Of a stretch of DNA of 64,000 nucleotides, positions 55,146 to 64,000 are shown in pieces; position 1 is the stretch's first letter; every line of letters starts with the position of its first letter. Made by a program: the position numbers and the translations under genes. Location of the stretch: assembly GCF_030811115.1 (NCBI RefSeq), contig NZ_JAUSQK010000001.1:2232001-2296000 (forward strand), in the 5' to 3' direction. The stretch is from Olsenella profusa DSM 13989 (GTDB lineage Bacteria > Actinomycetota > Coriobacteriia > Coriobacteriales > Atopobiaceae). Below the pieces are notes generated by a model. The model was given only the letters and a program-made list of their open reading frames with translations. It was not told the origin of the DNA and made no database searches.

Positions 55146-56195
55146 ATGCCAAACGAGGGCAGCTACGAGGCGGCATTGCGCCGCAGCAACCAGATCCGGG
55201 ACGACCTCGGGGCCAACCCCGACAGGTACCGCGTGCTCACGGGCGACCGTCCCACCGGACGACTCCATCTTGGCCACTACTTTGGCACCATCAAGGAGCG
55301 CGTTCGCCTGCAGGACCTGGGTGTCAGCACCAGCATCATCATCGCGGACTACCAGGTCATCACCGACCGTGACACCACCGAACACGTCCGGGACAACGTC
55401 TATAACATGGTCATGGACTACCTCGCCTGCGGCATCGACCCCGCCAGGACCATGATCTTCACGCACTCTGCCGTGCCGGCGGCAAACCAGCTCATGCTGC
55501 CGTTCCTCTCGCTCGTGACCGAGACGGAGATGAGGCGCAACCCCACCGTCAAGGCCGAGCAGGCGGCATCGGGCCACGCCCTCACGGGACTCCTGCTCAC
55601 CTACCCCGTGCACCAGGCCTGCGACATCCTGTTCTGCAAGGGCAACATCGTGCCGGTGGGACGCGACCAGCTCCCCCACATCGAGATGGCGGCAAGGATC
55701 GCCCGCCGCTTCAACGAGCGCTATGGCAGGGTCTTCCCCGACGTGGCGGGCCTCCTCACGTCGACGCCGCTCATCCCCGGCCTCGACGGCCGTAAGATGA
55801 GCAAGAGCTATGGCAACGCCATCTCCATCAGCATGACGCCAGAGGAGACGGCCAGGCTCATCAGGAAGTCCAAGACCGACTCCGAGCGCACCATCACGTT
55901 CGATCCCGAGAACCGTCCCGGCGTGTCCGCACTGCTCACCACTGCCGGCATCTGTACCAACCGCGACCCCGCAGACATTGCCGCGGAGATCGGTGGGGGC
56001 GGTGCCGGTCAGCTCAAGCAGTACGTGACGCAGGCCGTGAATGACTGCTTCGCCCCCATCCGCGAGCGGCGCCACCAGTACGAGGGCGACCTGGACTACG
56101 TCAGGGACGTGATCCATGACGGCAACCGCCGTGCCAACGAGATTGCCACCAGGACGCTCGACGAGGTGCGCGAGGTCATGGGCATGGTGTACTAG
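55146..56195 (+). CDS. trpS: Tryptophanyl-tRNA synthetase
   Basis: Class I aminoacyl-tRNA synthetase charging tRNA-Trp. 349 residues. HIGH motif as GRLHLGHYFG (38-47), substrate pocket stretch VGRDQLPHIEMAARIARRFN, and KMSKS in LDGRKMSKSYGNAI (about 213-226). Start ATG 55146 is preceded by GAGGAG. Single-gene unit between ygjP-like and the LacI-type regulator. Confidence 0.97.
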   Translation: MPNEGSYEAALRRSNQIRDDLGANPDRYRVLTGDRPTGRLHLGHYFGTIKERVRLQDLGVSTSIIIADYQVITDRDTTEHVRDNVYNMVMDYLACGIDPARTMIFTHSAVPAANQLMLPFLSLVTETEMRRNPTVKAEQAASGHALTGLLLTYPVHQACDILFCKGNIVPVGRDQLPHIEMAARIARRFNERYGRVFPDVAGLLTSTPLIPGLDGRKMSKSYGNAISISMTPEETARLIRKSKTDSERTITFDPENRPGVSALLTTAGICTNRDPADIAAEIGGGGAGQLKQYVTQAVNDCFAPIRERRHQYEGDLDYVRDVIHDGNRRANEIATRTLDEVREVMGMVY

Positions 56196-56247
56196 GGCAT
56201 GAGCCGTGGGCCTTCGATGCCGCGGGCCTGCTCCGCTCGATAGGGTA

Positions 56248-56276
56248 CAGTGTAGTAAACACTGATATAAACGTTT
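56248..56276 (+). promoter_or_regulatory. Operator-like repeats upstream of the LacI-type gene
   Basis: A locally A+T-rich patch carries the perfect inverted repeat CAGTGT-AGTAA-ACACTG (56248-56264) and, five bases on, the palindrome AAACGTTT (56269-56276), whose central CG fits LacI-family operators. It overlaps the promoter/leader just before ATG 56290, consistent with autoregulation. Confidence 0.5.
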
Positions 56277-56289
56277 TTTGGACTGAATC

Positions 56290-57288
56290 ATGGGCGTCTC
56301 GATCCGCGACATAGCCAGAGAGACCGGCTTCTCGCCGGCAACGGTCTCCAACGCGCTCAACCATAAGCACGGCGTGAGGCGAGAGACCTCCAAGGCCATC
56401 CTCAGCGCTGCGCAAAGGCTGAGATACAACCTCCCAAGCCGTCTCACGCGCATCCAGTTCGTGATCGTCCGAAAAAGCGGCCTCGTCCTCGACGAGTCGG
56501 ACTTCCATCCTGCGGTCATCAATGGCGTCGAGCGTGAGGCCCGAAAGAATGGCCTGGGCACGGGCTATGTGACCATAGACCTGAGCGATCCCGACTCCTC
56601 CCTGCAGATGCGACGGCTGTGCCAGGATGTCGGTTCGGGCATCGTCCTCTTGGGAACCGAGATGGACGAGGAGGACTACAGGCCGCTTCACAGCCCATCC
56701 GTTCCACTTGTCATCGTTGACGGTTGGTGCTACCACGACTTCATCGAGTCCATCGTCATCTCGAACGAGAGCTCCTCGTACCGTGCGGTGCGCTACCTCA
56801 TCTCCCACGGGCACGAGCGCATCGGCTACCTCAAGGGCGACCCCGTCATCCGCAACTTCCCCCTGCGCGAGCGAGGCTGCAGGCATGCCCTCGCCGAGGT
56901 TGGCCTGTCCTTTGATGACAGGTACTGCGTGACCGTGGGCACCACGCTCTCCCTGGCCTATCGGGACTCCAAGAGGTGGCTGGACACCAACCCCGAACTC
57001 CCGACGGCGTTCTTCGCTGAAAACGACGTCATGGCCTGTGGCATGATGCGCGCCCTGCTCGAGCGAGGCATCCGCGTTCCCGAGGATGTCTCGCTGGTGG
57101 GCTTCGACGACCTGCCCATTGCCACCGTCATGCTTCCCGCCCTCACGACGATCCACGTTCCCAAGCACGACATGGGGATCATGGCCGTACAGAAGCTCAT
57201 GGCACAGGTCAAGAGCCCCCAGAGCTTTGTGTGCACAACCCACATCTCGACCTCGTTCGTCGAGCGGGACAGCGTGAGAACCCTCTAG
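56290..57288 (+). CDS. LacI/GalR-family transcriptional regulator
   Basis: 332 residues: N-terminal HTH (SIRDIARETGFSPATVSNAL, residues 4-23) with hinge, then a periplasmic-binding-protein-like sugar domain (about 57-330) including GHERIGYLKGD, AFFAENDVMACGMMRAL and VSLVGFDDLPIA. The SD is poor. It faces the arabinose operon tail-to-tail (25 bp between stops), so it is the likely arabinose-responsive regulator, although that link is by position only. Confidence 0.9.
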   Translation: MGVSIRDIARETGFSPATVSNALNHKHGVRRETSKAILSAAQRLRYNLPSRLTRIQFVIVRKSGLVLDESDFHPAVINGVEREARKNGLGTGYVTIDLSDPDSSLQMRRLCQDVGSGIVLLGTEMDEEDYRPLHSPSVPLVIVDGWCYHDFIESIVISNESSSYRAVRYLISHGHERIGYLKGDPVIRNFPLRERGCRHALAEVGLSFDDRYCVTVGTTLSLAYRDSKRWLDTNPELPTAFFAENDVMACGMMRALLERGIRVPEDVSLVGFDDLPIATVMLPALTTIHVPKHDMGIMAVQKLMAQVKSPQSFVCTTHISTSFVERDSVRTL

Positions 57289-57313
57289 CACACGAGCCTG
57301 TGACGAGTCGGCC

Positions 57314-58921
57314 TCAGGCAAAGTGTCGTTCGGCGGCCTTCTCGACCTCGTTGCCCTTCGTGAAGTCCTTCAGAAAGGTTCTGTAACCCGCCACATCGTC
57401 CGCGTCGGGCCCAATCGTGACGCTCTCCATGTTCGAGAAGACGCGCCGGGACAGGAAGTCGGCGAGAGACTCTCCCTCTCCCCCATTGAGCATGTAGGAT
57501 GCGGCTAGCGCCTGACCCCAGGCACCGCCCTCCCCTGCCGTCGCCATCACGGTCACGGGCACGTCAAGCGCGGCCGCGAGGATCGTCTGGGCGACCCCGG
57601 GCGTCTTGAACATGCCACCATGCGCATAGAGCCTGTCGATCCGCACGTCCTCGGCCTTGAGGGCCTCATGGCCTACCGCAAGCGCCCCGAAGGCGGCCAT
57701 GACGTTCATGCGCATGAAGTTCGCGATGGTGAAGCGTGCGTTTCGCTTGCGCATGAAGAGCGGGTGGCCCGTCCGCACGCCCATGACCGTCTCTCCGGAA
57801 ACGAACGGCAGACTCACGAGGCCACCCGCGTCCCTGTCGGCGCCAAGCGCCGCATTGAAGAGCGTGGTGTAGACGTCGTCCCTGTCCACGGGGGTTCCCA
57901 TGGTCTGGGAGTAGTCCATCAGGAACTCGACCCAGTCGTTTATGTCGGACGTGCAGTTGTTGCAGTGAATCATCGCAACGGGATCGCCAACGGGCGTCGC
58001 CACCAGGTCGATCTGGGACAGCGTCGCATCCCTGAGGGGATGCTCCAACACCACCATCGAGAAGACCGACGTGCCTGCGGACACGTTGCCCGTACGCCGG
58101 GCGACGGAGTTCGTGGCCATCATACCGGTGCCGGCGTCTCCCTCCGGTGGACAGAGGGGACAGCCCGCCTCGAGGTCACCCCCCACATCCAGGAGGTGTG
58201 CGCCCGCATCGCTCAGGCGCCCCGCCTCTGACCCCGCAGTCAGTACTTCGGGCAGCAGGTCCCCGAAGCTCTGCCTGACCCCCCTCTGGGCCAGGGCCCT
58301 GTCAAGGCTGTCCAGCATCGCTGCATCGTAGTCCCTGGTGAGGGAATCGATGGGGAACATGCCCGAGGCGTCACCAACGGAAAGCACCCGCTTGCCCGTA
58401 AGCCTCCAATGGGCATACCCCGCGAGCGTCGTGAGGAAGGAGACGTGCGGCACATGCGCCTCCCCATCAAGCACCGCCTGATAGAAGTGGCTGACGCTCC
58501 AGCGCTCGGGCACATGGAACCGAAGGAGGTCGGACAGCTCGCGGGCCGCCTGGGCCGCAGTCGTGTTGCGCCAGGTGCGAAAGGGAACCAGCAGCGTGCC
58601 CTCGGCGTCAAAGGGCAGGTACCCATGCATCATGGCCGAGATGCCCATGGCCCCGATGCGGCGGAGCGTCATCCCGTAACGAGCCTTGACATCCGCCTTG
58701 AGGGAGGCGTAGGCGGCTTGCATGCCACCCAGCAGCTCCTTTTCAGGGTAGGTCCAGTAGGTGCCGTCAAAGCTGTTTTGCCAGTCGAAGGTGCCTATGG
58801 CCACTGGTTCGTTGGCAGAGTCGATGAGCACCGCCTTGATGCGCGTGGAGCCATACTCCAAGCCGAGAACGCACGTGCCCGCGTCGAGGTCGTACTTGAT
58901 GTCCTGACTGTCTCGTGCCAT
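57314..58921 (-). CDS. araB: FGGY-family sugar kinase, probable ribulokinase
   Basis: Phosphorylates L-ribulose after AraA. 535 residues from ATG 58921 (AAGGAGGAGG upstream). The ATPase fold starts VLGLEYGSTRIKAVLID, with GMFPIDSLTRDYDAAML in the sugar domain, and GTSVFSMVVLE and YAHGGMFKTPGVAQ blocks in the second domain. The assignment to L-ribulose rests on the adjacent araA; sequence alone would allow a xylulokinase-like activity. No araD (ribulose-5-P epimerase) is in the window. Confidence 0.82.
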   Translation of the reverse strand: MARDSQDIKYDLDAGTCVLGLEYGSTRIKAVLIDSANEPVAIGTFDWQNSFDGTYWTYPEKELLGGMQAAYASLKADVKARYGMTLRRIGAMGISAMMHGYLPFDAEGTLLVPFRTWRNTTAAQAARELSDLLRFHVPERWSVSHFYQAVLDGEAHVPHVSFLTTLAGYAHWRLTGKRVLSVGDASGMFPIDSLTRDYDAAMLDSLDRALAQRGVRQSFGDLLPEVLTAGSEAGRLSDAGAHLLDVGGDLEAGCPLCPPEGDAGTGMMATNSVARRTGNVSAGTSVFSMVVLEHPLRDATLSQIDLVATPVGDPVAMIHCNNCTSDINDWVEFLMDYSQTMGTPVDRDDVYTTLFNAALGADRDAGGLVSLPFVSGETVMGVRTGHPLFMRKRNARFTIANFMRMNVMAAFGALAVGHEALKAEDVRIDRLYAHGGMFKTPGVAQTILAAALDVPVTVMATAGEGGAWGQALAASYMLNGGEGESLADFLSRRVFSNMESVTIGPDADDVAGYRTFLKDFTKGNEVEKAAERHFA

Positions 58922-59007
58922 AGTCCTCCTCCTTGTGGAAGGGACCGCGTCCCAGGGGGGAGCGCGGCCGGGGATGTGCTCAAGCCGCCATGCGAGCGAT
59001 CCAGGGC

Positions 59008-60504
59008 CTAGCGGTAGCAGATCTCGCCCAACTTGAGGTCGCGCTGAAAGTCGCGCAGGTTGGTGTTGGCGTCGATGATGACGGGCTCGATGCCCATGAG
59101 CTCCGCCCAGTCGGCCATCTGATCGGCAGAGAGGTCGAAGGACATGGCCGTATGGTGGGCGCCGCCCGCATAGATCCAGGCCGTGGTACCCACCCTGAGG
59201 TTGGGGCGAGGCTCCCAGAACAGGGTGCCGGTCGGCAGCAGGGGCATGGGCCTCTCGACCTTCTTGCAATCGACGTCCTGAATGATGAGACGGAAGCGGT
59301 TACCCATGTCAACGAGGGACGTGGCGATGGCAGGCCCCGTCTTTCCCGTGAAGATGAGGCGTGCGGGGTCCTCGCGCTCGCCCATGGAGAGTGGGGTCAC
59401 GCGCATGGCGATCCTCCCCTCCGCAACGGAGGGATCGACCTCTGCCATGTGGGACTCGAGGATGCCCTCCTTGCCTCTGACCAGGTTGTAGGTGTAGTCC
59501 TCCATCAACGCAGAGCCGCGCCCACCCTTCATGCCGGCCGTCATGACCTTCATGAGGCGAACCATGGCGGGCGTCTTCCAGTCGCCCTCGGGGCCAAAGC
59601 CAAACCCCTTCTGCATGAGACGCTGTATGGCCAGGGACGGGAGCTGCCTGAGGGCTCCAAGGTCACCGAAGTGATCGGAGAAGGCGTTGTAATCGTGCTC
59701 CGTCAGGAAGCGCTCGATGCCGATCTCCTGGGCCGCCTGCACCTCGACGTGACGGCGGAACTCCTTGAGGTCGCGACCATCGAGCACAAGGTCATAGGTC
59801 TCGTAGTACTCGTCGGCAAGGGCCCTTGCCTCGGCATCGGAGACGGATTCGACGTAGGGGGCGAGGTCGTTCACGGGCCAGGCGTCAACGGTCCATCCCA
59901 GCTTGACCTCGGCCTCGACCTTGTCGCCGTCGGTCACCGCCACGTTGCGCATGGTGTCCGCAAAGCGGCACACGCGGATGGCACGGCTCTCGTTGACGCC
60001 AACGGCGACGCGCATCCAGCGGCCCAGGTCCGCCTGGACGTCACGATCCCTCCAATGTCCAAAGACCACCTTGTGCGCCCAGCGCATGCGGGCAAAGATA
60101 TGGCCCAGCTCGCGTTCGCCGTGAGCTGCCTGGTTCTCGTTCATGAAGTCCATGTCTATGGTGTCCCAGGGAATCTCCTCATTGTATTGGGTCGCAAACT
60201 GGCAGAGGGGCTTCCTCAGGTCCTGCAGGCCGTGGATGTAGGACTTTGCCGGCGAGAAGGTATGCGCCCAGGTGATGATGCCGGCACACGAGTCATCGGC
60301 GTTCGCAGCATCGAAGGTGGCCTGGATGACGTCGGAGGTCAGCAGGTTGGGCTTGAGCACGACCTCATAGGGAACCTCGTCGCTGGCATTGAGGGCACCG
60401 ACGACCTCGGCGGAGTGCTCCGCGACGTGGGCGAGGACCTCATCGCCATAGAGATCCTGCGTGCAGGGGCAGAACCAGAACTGATACCTCTTGATGCCAA
60501 GCAT
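59008..60504 (-). CDS. araA: L-arabinose isomerase
   Basis: Converts L-arabinose to L-ribulose; Mn-dependent. 498 residues, family length. FWFCPCTQDLYGDEVLAHV, GIITWAHTFSPAKSYIHGL, LCQFATQYNEEIPWDTIDMD, GFGFGPEGDWKTPAMVRLMK and HMAEVDPSVAEG (metal Glu/His sites) are family blocks. Start ATG 60504 has AGGAGG 7 nt upstream. 86 bp before araB and 68 bp after the permease gene. Confidence 0.96.
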   Translation of the reverse strand: MLGIKRYQFWFCPCTQDLYGDEVLAHVAEHSAEVVGALNASDEVPYEVVLKPNLLTSDVIQATFDAANADDSCAGIITWAHTFSPAKSYIHGLQDLRKPLCQFATQYNEEIPWDTIDMDFMNENQAAHGERELGHIFARMRWAHKVVFGHWRDRDVQADLGRWMRVAVGVNESRAIRVCRFADTMRNVAVTDGDKVEAEVKLGWTVDAWPVNDLAPYVESVSDAEARALADEYYETYDLVLDGRDLKEFRRHVEVQAAQEIGIERFLTEHDYNAFSDHFGDLGALRQLPSLAIQRLMQKGFGFGPEGDWKTPAMVRLMKVMTAGMKGGRGSALMEDYTYNLVRGKEGILESHMAEVDPSVAEGRIAMRVTPLSMGEREDPARLIFTGKTGPAIATSLVDMGNRFRLIIQDVDCKKVERPMPLLPTGTLFWEPRPNLRVGTTAWIYAGGAHHTAMSFDLSADQMADWAELMGIEPVIIDANTNLRDFQRDLKLGEICYR

Positions 60505-60572
60505 GACAATACCTCCTGGTGACAGATGCATACGAGATGACATCACCCGTCTGGGCGATGGGCGACAGATGG

Positions 60573-61562
60573 CTACTTGATGACCTGGTTGGCCTCGCGA
60601 TCGGAGAAGAGGGCAAGAAACACCAGAAAGACGATGCCCATGACGAGCTGCTTGGGAGCAGCCTCAAGCCCCATCATCGACAGGCCACGGTCGAGGATGC
60701 AGTATGTGAGGACACCGACGACGATGTTGGAGAAACGTACCTTCGCACCACCCGAGATGGGCAGGCCGCCCAGCACCAATGCCAGCATTATCTGCGTCTC
60801 CATCATGCTGCCGCCTGTGGCGGTCACCGAGCCGTTGCGAATGGCGAGGACGAACGCCGCGAAGCCGGTGATGGCACCCGCGGCGATGTAGACGAGGGCC
60901 TTGGTGCGCGGCACATTGACACTCGCAAAGCGTGCGGCGGTCTGTCCAGCACCGATGGCCTTGAGGCTGGCCCCCAGGGGGGTGAAGGTAAAGGCCAGGT
61001 AGAAGACCACGAGGCAGCCGATGGTGATTGCCAGGAGCAGCGTGGGGTCATTGAGTTGGCTCTGCAGGTAGCCAGCGCCCTGAGCGGGCGAGTTCGTCGT
61101 CAGGAAGGCGACCACGCCACGAAGCAGGAACATGGTGCAGATCGTGACGATAAACGATGCTATCTGGCGACGCACGTGGAAGTAGGCGTTGACGGCGCCG
61201 ATGAGAGCACCGGTCGCCACGCCACCCACGACGGCAAGGATTGGGTTGACGTTGGACAGTGTGCACACCACGATGCAGGACACGCCGATCATGGAGCCCT
61301 GTGAGAAGTCGAGCGATCCCATGGACATGATCATGAACACGCCGATGGAGGCGATCATGAGCGCATAGGTCGAGTTGAGGATGAGCCTCACGTTCTTGGG
61401 ATGAACGATGGAACCCCCCGTCGCCACGGCAAAGAATCCGAGGATGAGCAGAAAGCCCAACAGCGGCAGGACGGAACGGACGTTGATCCGCGAGAGGATG
61501 CCCCCCTTGCCGTCCTGGGGGTCCCCGGCGACGGTCACCGAGGCGGTCTTGGTGTCAGTCAT
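60573..61562 (-). CDS. Sugar ABC transporter permease (RbsC-like)
   Basis: Membrane subunit of a pentose-type importer. 329 residues, about nine hydrophobic helices. FMIMSMGSLDFSQGSMIGVS matches the SIGSLDLSVG-type block of RbsC proteins. FTPLGASLKAIGAGQTAARF is the cytoplasmic coupling loop and ALVLGGLPISGGAKVRFSN another family block. Start ATG 61562 has AGGAGG 7 nt upstream, within the end of the ATPase gene. It differs clearly from the second permease at the window edge. Confidence 0.92.
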   Translation of the reverse strand: MTDTKTASVTVAGDPQDGKGGILSRINVRSVLPLLGFLLILGFFAVATGGSIVHPKNVRLILNSTYALMIASIGVFMIMSMGSLDFSQGSMIGVSCIVVCTLSNVNPILAVVGGVATGALIGAVNAYFHVRRQIASFIVTICTMFLLRGVVAFLTTNSPAQGAGYLQSQLNDPTLLLAITIGCLVVFYLAFTFTPLGASLKAIGAGQTAARFASVNVPRTKALVYIAAGAITGFAAFVLAIRNGSVTATGGSMMETQIMLALVLGGLPISGGAKVRFSNIVVGVLTYCILDRGLSMMGLEAAPKQLVMGIVFLVFLALFSDREANQVIK

Positions 61563-61574
61563 CTCGTGTGCCTC

Positions 61575-63068
61575 CTAAACCATCAGGGAGATGAGGTCTT
61601 GCTCGGTCATGTCCTTGGAGCGTGCGAGCTCGCCGGCGACCCTGTGGTCCCTCATCACGAGAATGCGATCGCACATGCCGATGAGCTCCATGATCTCCTC
61701 GGAGATCACGAGGATGGCCTTGCCCTCCCTGCGCATCTGGTCGAGCAGGTCGTATATGTCGGCCTTGACCTTGATGTCTATGCCGCGCGTGGGAGAGTCG
61801 AGCAGGAGGACGTCGGACTCGGCGCCCAGCCAGCGGGCAAGGACCACCTTCTGCCTGTTGCCACCCGAGAGCGCCGAGACGAACTGGCTCACGTCCACCA
61901 TCTTGACCGACATCTCCCTGGCATACCTCTCGGCGAACGCGCGCTGCCGCGTGCCAAGGAGGGGCAGCCCCATCTTGCGTAGGGAGGGCAGCGTGATGTT
62001 GTCCTGAATGGTGTCGGCGATGAGCAGAGACTCGTTGTCACGGTCCTTGGAGGCATAGGCGATGGAGTGGTCGATGGCAGTGTCGATGCCGTCGACCGGT
62101 GTGCCGTCTGCGAGCGTGACCTCGCCGCTGCGGTCATAGGAGGCACCAAAGAGCGCCTTGCCGACCTCGTGCATGCCGCACTCGGAGAGGCCGCCGATGC
62201 CCAGGATCTCTCCCCTGTGCAGATCGAGCGAGACGTCCTCGAGCTCGCCGGGGACGCTCACGTTGCGCATCGAGAGCGCCACGTCGCTCGCCAGGGACTC
62301 GCCATAGTCCTCTCGATAGTAATGAGCGCTCATCCGGCGACCGACCATGAGGGTCTTGAGATCGTCCTCGGTGACGTCCCTGGCCGACACGGTCTTGACG
62401 AACTCCCCATCGCGCAGGATGGAGATCGTGTCGGACATCGCCAGGACCTCGGTCATGTCATGGCTGATGAAGATGACCGTACGGCCATCGTCACGGATGG
62501 AGTTCACGATGTCGAAGAGCTTGTGGCGGCCGTTCTGGCTGAGGGCCGTCGTCGTCTCGTCCACGACGAGCACCTTGGGCTTGAACCAGGTGGACTTCAC
62601 GATCTCGACGAGCTTGCGGTCCTCGAACGCATAGTGCTCGATGGGGTCGGCTGCCCGTATGTGGCTCAGCCCATAGTCGTCGAGCAGCTCCTGGGCCCTT
62701 TTGAGCATGGCGGCGGCGTTCTTGATGCCACCCTTCATGAACTGTCCCTCGTCGCCCAAGAACATGTTCTCGGCCACGGTCAGGCCGTCGAGGGTGCCCT
62801 GCTCCTGAACGATGACGGCGGCACCGTGATGGTTCGCGTCAACCTGGTTCTTGGGAGCGATCCTCTCCCCGTCCAGCTCGAAGCTGCCCTCCCCGATGGG
62901 GATGATGCCCGTGAGCATGTTCGTGAACGTGGACTTGCCGGAACCGTTCTCACCGATGAGCGCGTGGATCTCTCCCTTGTGGAAGTCAAGAGAGACGTGA
63001 TCCACGGCATGGGTAGGGCCAAACCGCCTGTCGATGCCCACCGCACGAAGCATGACGTCGTGTGCCAT
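61575..63068 (-). CDS. Sugar ABC transporter ATPase (RbsA/AraG-like, two domains)
   Basis: 497 residues with two ABC domains. Domain 1: Walker A GENGSGKST (about 38-46), Walker B VLVVDETTTAL, with a degenerate signature (YAFEDRKL). Domain 2: degenerate Walker A region (GGLSECGMHEVGKAL), good signature LSGGNRQKVVLARWL, Walker B VLLLDSPTRGID. Such complementary degeneration is normal for the RbsA family, where one composite site may hydrolyse ATP. Start ATG 63068 with GGAGGA upstream. Probably imports L-arabinose, by context. Confidence 0.94.
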   Translation of the reverse strand: MAHDVMLRAVGIDRRFGPTHAVDHVSLDFHKGEIHALIGENGSGKSTFTNMLTGIIPIGEGSFELDGERIAPKNQVDANHHGAAVIVQEQGTLDGLTVAENMFLGDEGQFMKGGIKNAAAMLKRAQELLDDYGLSHIRAADPIEHYAFEDRKLVEIVKSTWFKPKVLVVDETTTALSQNGRHKLFDIVNSIRDDGRTVIFISHDMTEVLAMSDTISILRDGEFVKTVSARDVTEDDLKTLMVGRRMSAHYYREDYGESLASDVALSMRNVSVPGELEDVSLDLHRGEILGIGGLSECGMHEVGKALFGASYDRSGEVTLADGTPVDGIDTAIDHSIAYASKDRDNESLLIADTIQDNITLPSLRKMGLPLLGTRQRAFAERYAREMSVKMVDVSQFVSALSGGNRQKVVLARWLGAESDVLLLDSPTRGIDIKVKADIYDLLDQMRREGKAILVISEEIMELIGMCDRILVMRDHRVAGELARSKDMTEQDLISLMV

Positions 63069-63084
63069 GATGCGTCCTCCCCTC

Positions 63085-64000
63085 CTACTTGACGACGGCG
63101 CCGTTGCGACGCCTGGTGGTGAGCGTGACGATGACCAGGAGCGTGGCGCCGGTCACGATGTTGTTGACGGTGGTGGGCATGCCAAGCGCGACGAAGCCCG
63201 CAAAGATCATGGCCACGATGTACTCGCCGATGAGGATGGAGATCACGGGGTGCCCGTACTTCCTGAATGCGAGGCCGAAGAACGTGCCCATGAGCGGCTG
63301 GAAGTTGAGCGCCTGGGAGAGCATGCCCGTCAGTGGGGTCTGTGCCGTACCGTAGCCCAGGTACAGGATGGACATGATGCCCATGAAGGTACCGCACAGC
63401 ATGAAGGCGATCGCCTTGTAGCGATCCACATCGACGCCCATGTTCCTTGCGACGAGCTCGTTGGCGCCGATGGCGTTGGTGTAGGTGCCCACCTTGGTGT
63501 ACTTGAGGATGAACCAACACAGCAGATAGGCAGCGACGGCCACGATCAGGTTCCAGGGGTAGGCGCCAAAGAGCTTGAACGAGTCGGAAAGGCGGGTGCC
63601 GTTGATGTTGGCGACCCACACCGAGAGGCTCTCATAGATGAGCGAGAGGCCCGTCGTGACGATGATCGAGGGGATATGCATCTTGATGTATGCCAGCCCG
63701 TTGAGGGTGCCTAGGACGAGACCGGTCAGGATGGGGATGACGATGATGGCCACCCATCCCAGCTGGGGAATGAAGGCGATGGCCAGCAGCTCGGAGAGTA
63801 CGAGCATCGAGCCGATCGAGAAGTCGAAGAGGCCCATGACGCAGATGAAGTACAGACCACAGCCACCGATGGCGTAGATGAGGGCCGACTGGAGGTATGA
63901 CATGAGCTTGTCGGGCGCACCAAACGTATCCGGCGCGGCGACCTTGAAGACGACCCAAAGCAGAAGCGCAATGAGAAGCAGCAACCCCACGCCATGCCAC
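63085..64000 (-). CDS. Second sugar ABC transporter permease, 5' end beyond window
   Basis: At least 305 residues are open to the right edge without a stop. Highly hydrophobic, RbsC-like: ICVMGLFDFSIGSMLVLSEL, NGLAYIKMHIPSIIVTTGLS, and GMLSQALNFQPLMGTFFGLA. Only 16 bp separate it from the ATPase gene. A heterodimeric permease (this plus the one at 60573-61562) would serve one ATPase. The binding-protein gene is expected upstream, outside the window. Confidence 0.88.
   Translation of the reverse strand, partial: WHGVGLLLLIALLLWVVFKVAAPDTFGAPDKLMSYLQSALIYAIGGCGLYFICVMGLFDFSIGSMLVLSELLAIAFIPQLGWVAIIVIPILTGLVLGTLNGLAYIKMHIPSIIVTTGLSLIYESLSVWVANINGTRLSDSFKLFGAYPWNLIVAVAAYLLCWFILKYTKVGTYTNAIGANELVARNMGVDVDRYKAIAFMLCGTFMGIMSILYLGYGTAQTPLTGMLSQALNFQPLMGTFFGLAFRKYGHPVISILIGEYIVAMIFAGFVALGMPTTVNNIVTGATLLVIVTLTTRRRNGAVVK

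Noticed and set aside
61575-63068. Broken ABC ATPase because domain 2 lacks a normal Walker A
   Set aside because: Complementary degeneration between the two halves is usual in the RbsA family.

Overview
The window is a dense, G+C-rich chromosomal segment (roughly two thirds G+C by eye) from an actinobacterium. Several things suggest the Coriobacteriia (Atopobium/Olsenella/Collinsella-like): pyruvate phosphate dikinase, an ECF-type transporter, split glyQ/glyS glycyl-tRNA synthetase, many GTG/TTG starts, and strong SD sequences. This taxonomic placement is inferred from gene content, not from a database search. There are no CRISPR arrays, insertion sequences or prophage genes.

Layout, left half, almost all on the minus strand. 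1-9110 is the conserved housekeeping string rplS, rnhB, yraN, comM, dprA, trmFO, xerC, rpsB, tsf, pyrH (pyrH runs off the left edge). 9111-9726 is the only long stretch without an intact gene; it holds the rplS promoter and decayed pieces of an ABC exporter and a TetR-type regulator. 9727-19759 holds dgt, ppdK, a half-length PPDK regulatory protein gene, then glyS, glyQ, lepB, trmD, rimM, khpA, rpsP. A plus-strand island (20038-23313) carries a two-component system and dinB. 23338-31656 is rsfS, yqeK, nadD, proB, obgE, an ECF transporter (T, double A, S), rpmA and rplU. 31763-41723 is the cell-shape cluster (DUF697-like gene, rodA, mrdA, mreD, mreC, mreB) with a TPR membrane protein, a cyclophilin and a zinc-ribbon membrane protein, followed by acnA to 44436.

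Right half. A tRNA-Arg(CCG) gene is followed on the plus strand by a single run of shikimate and aromatic amino acid genes (44710-53647): DAHP synthase, tyrA, aroB, aroA, aroC, pheA, an aroE-aroK fusion, and a terminal gene joining a PTS EIIB-like domain to a type II dehydroquinase (AroQ). Together these encode every step from PEP plus erythrose 4-phosphate to chorismate, and on to prephenate, phenylpyruvate and 4-hydroxyphenylpyruvate. After a 5-formyltetrahydrofolate cyclo-ligase, a YgjP-like metalloprotease and trpS, the window ends with a LacI-type regulator convergent to an arabinose operon (araB, araA and an RbsC/RbsA-type ABC importer with two different permeases, the last cut by the right edge).

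The most unusual items are the EIIB-AroQ fusion, which keeps the phosphorylatable EIIB cysteine and the AroQ catalytic residues; the DAHP synthase with two altered metal-ligand positions at the head of the same operon; the C-terminally truncated PPDK regulatory protein beside ppdK; the TetR/ABC gene fossil; and a long nested palindrome between rnhB and yraN.
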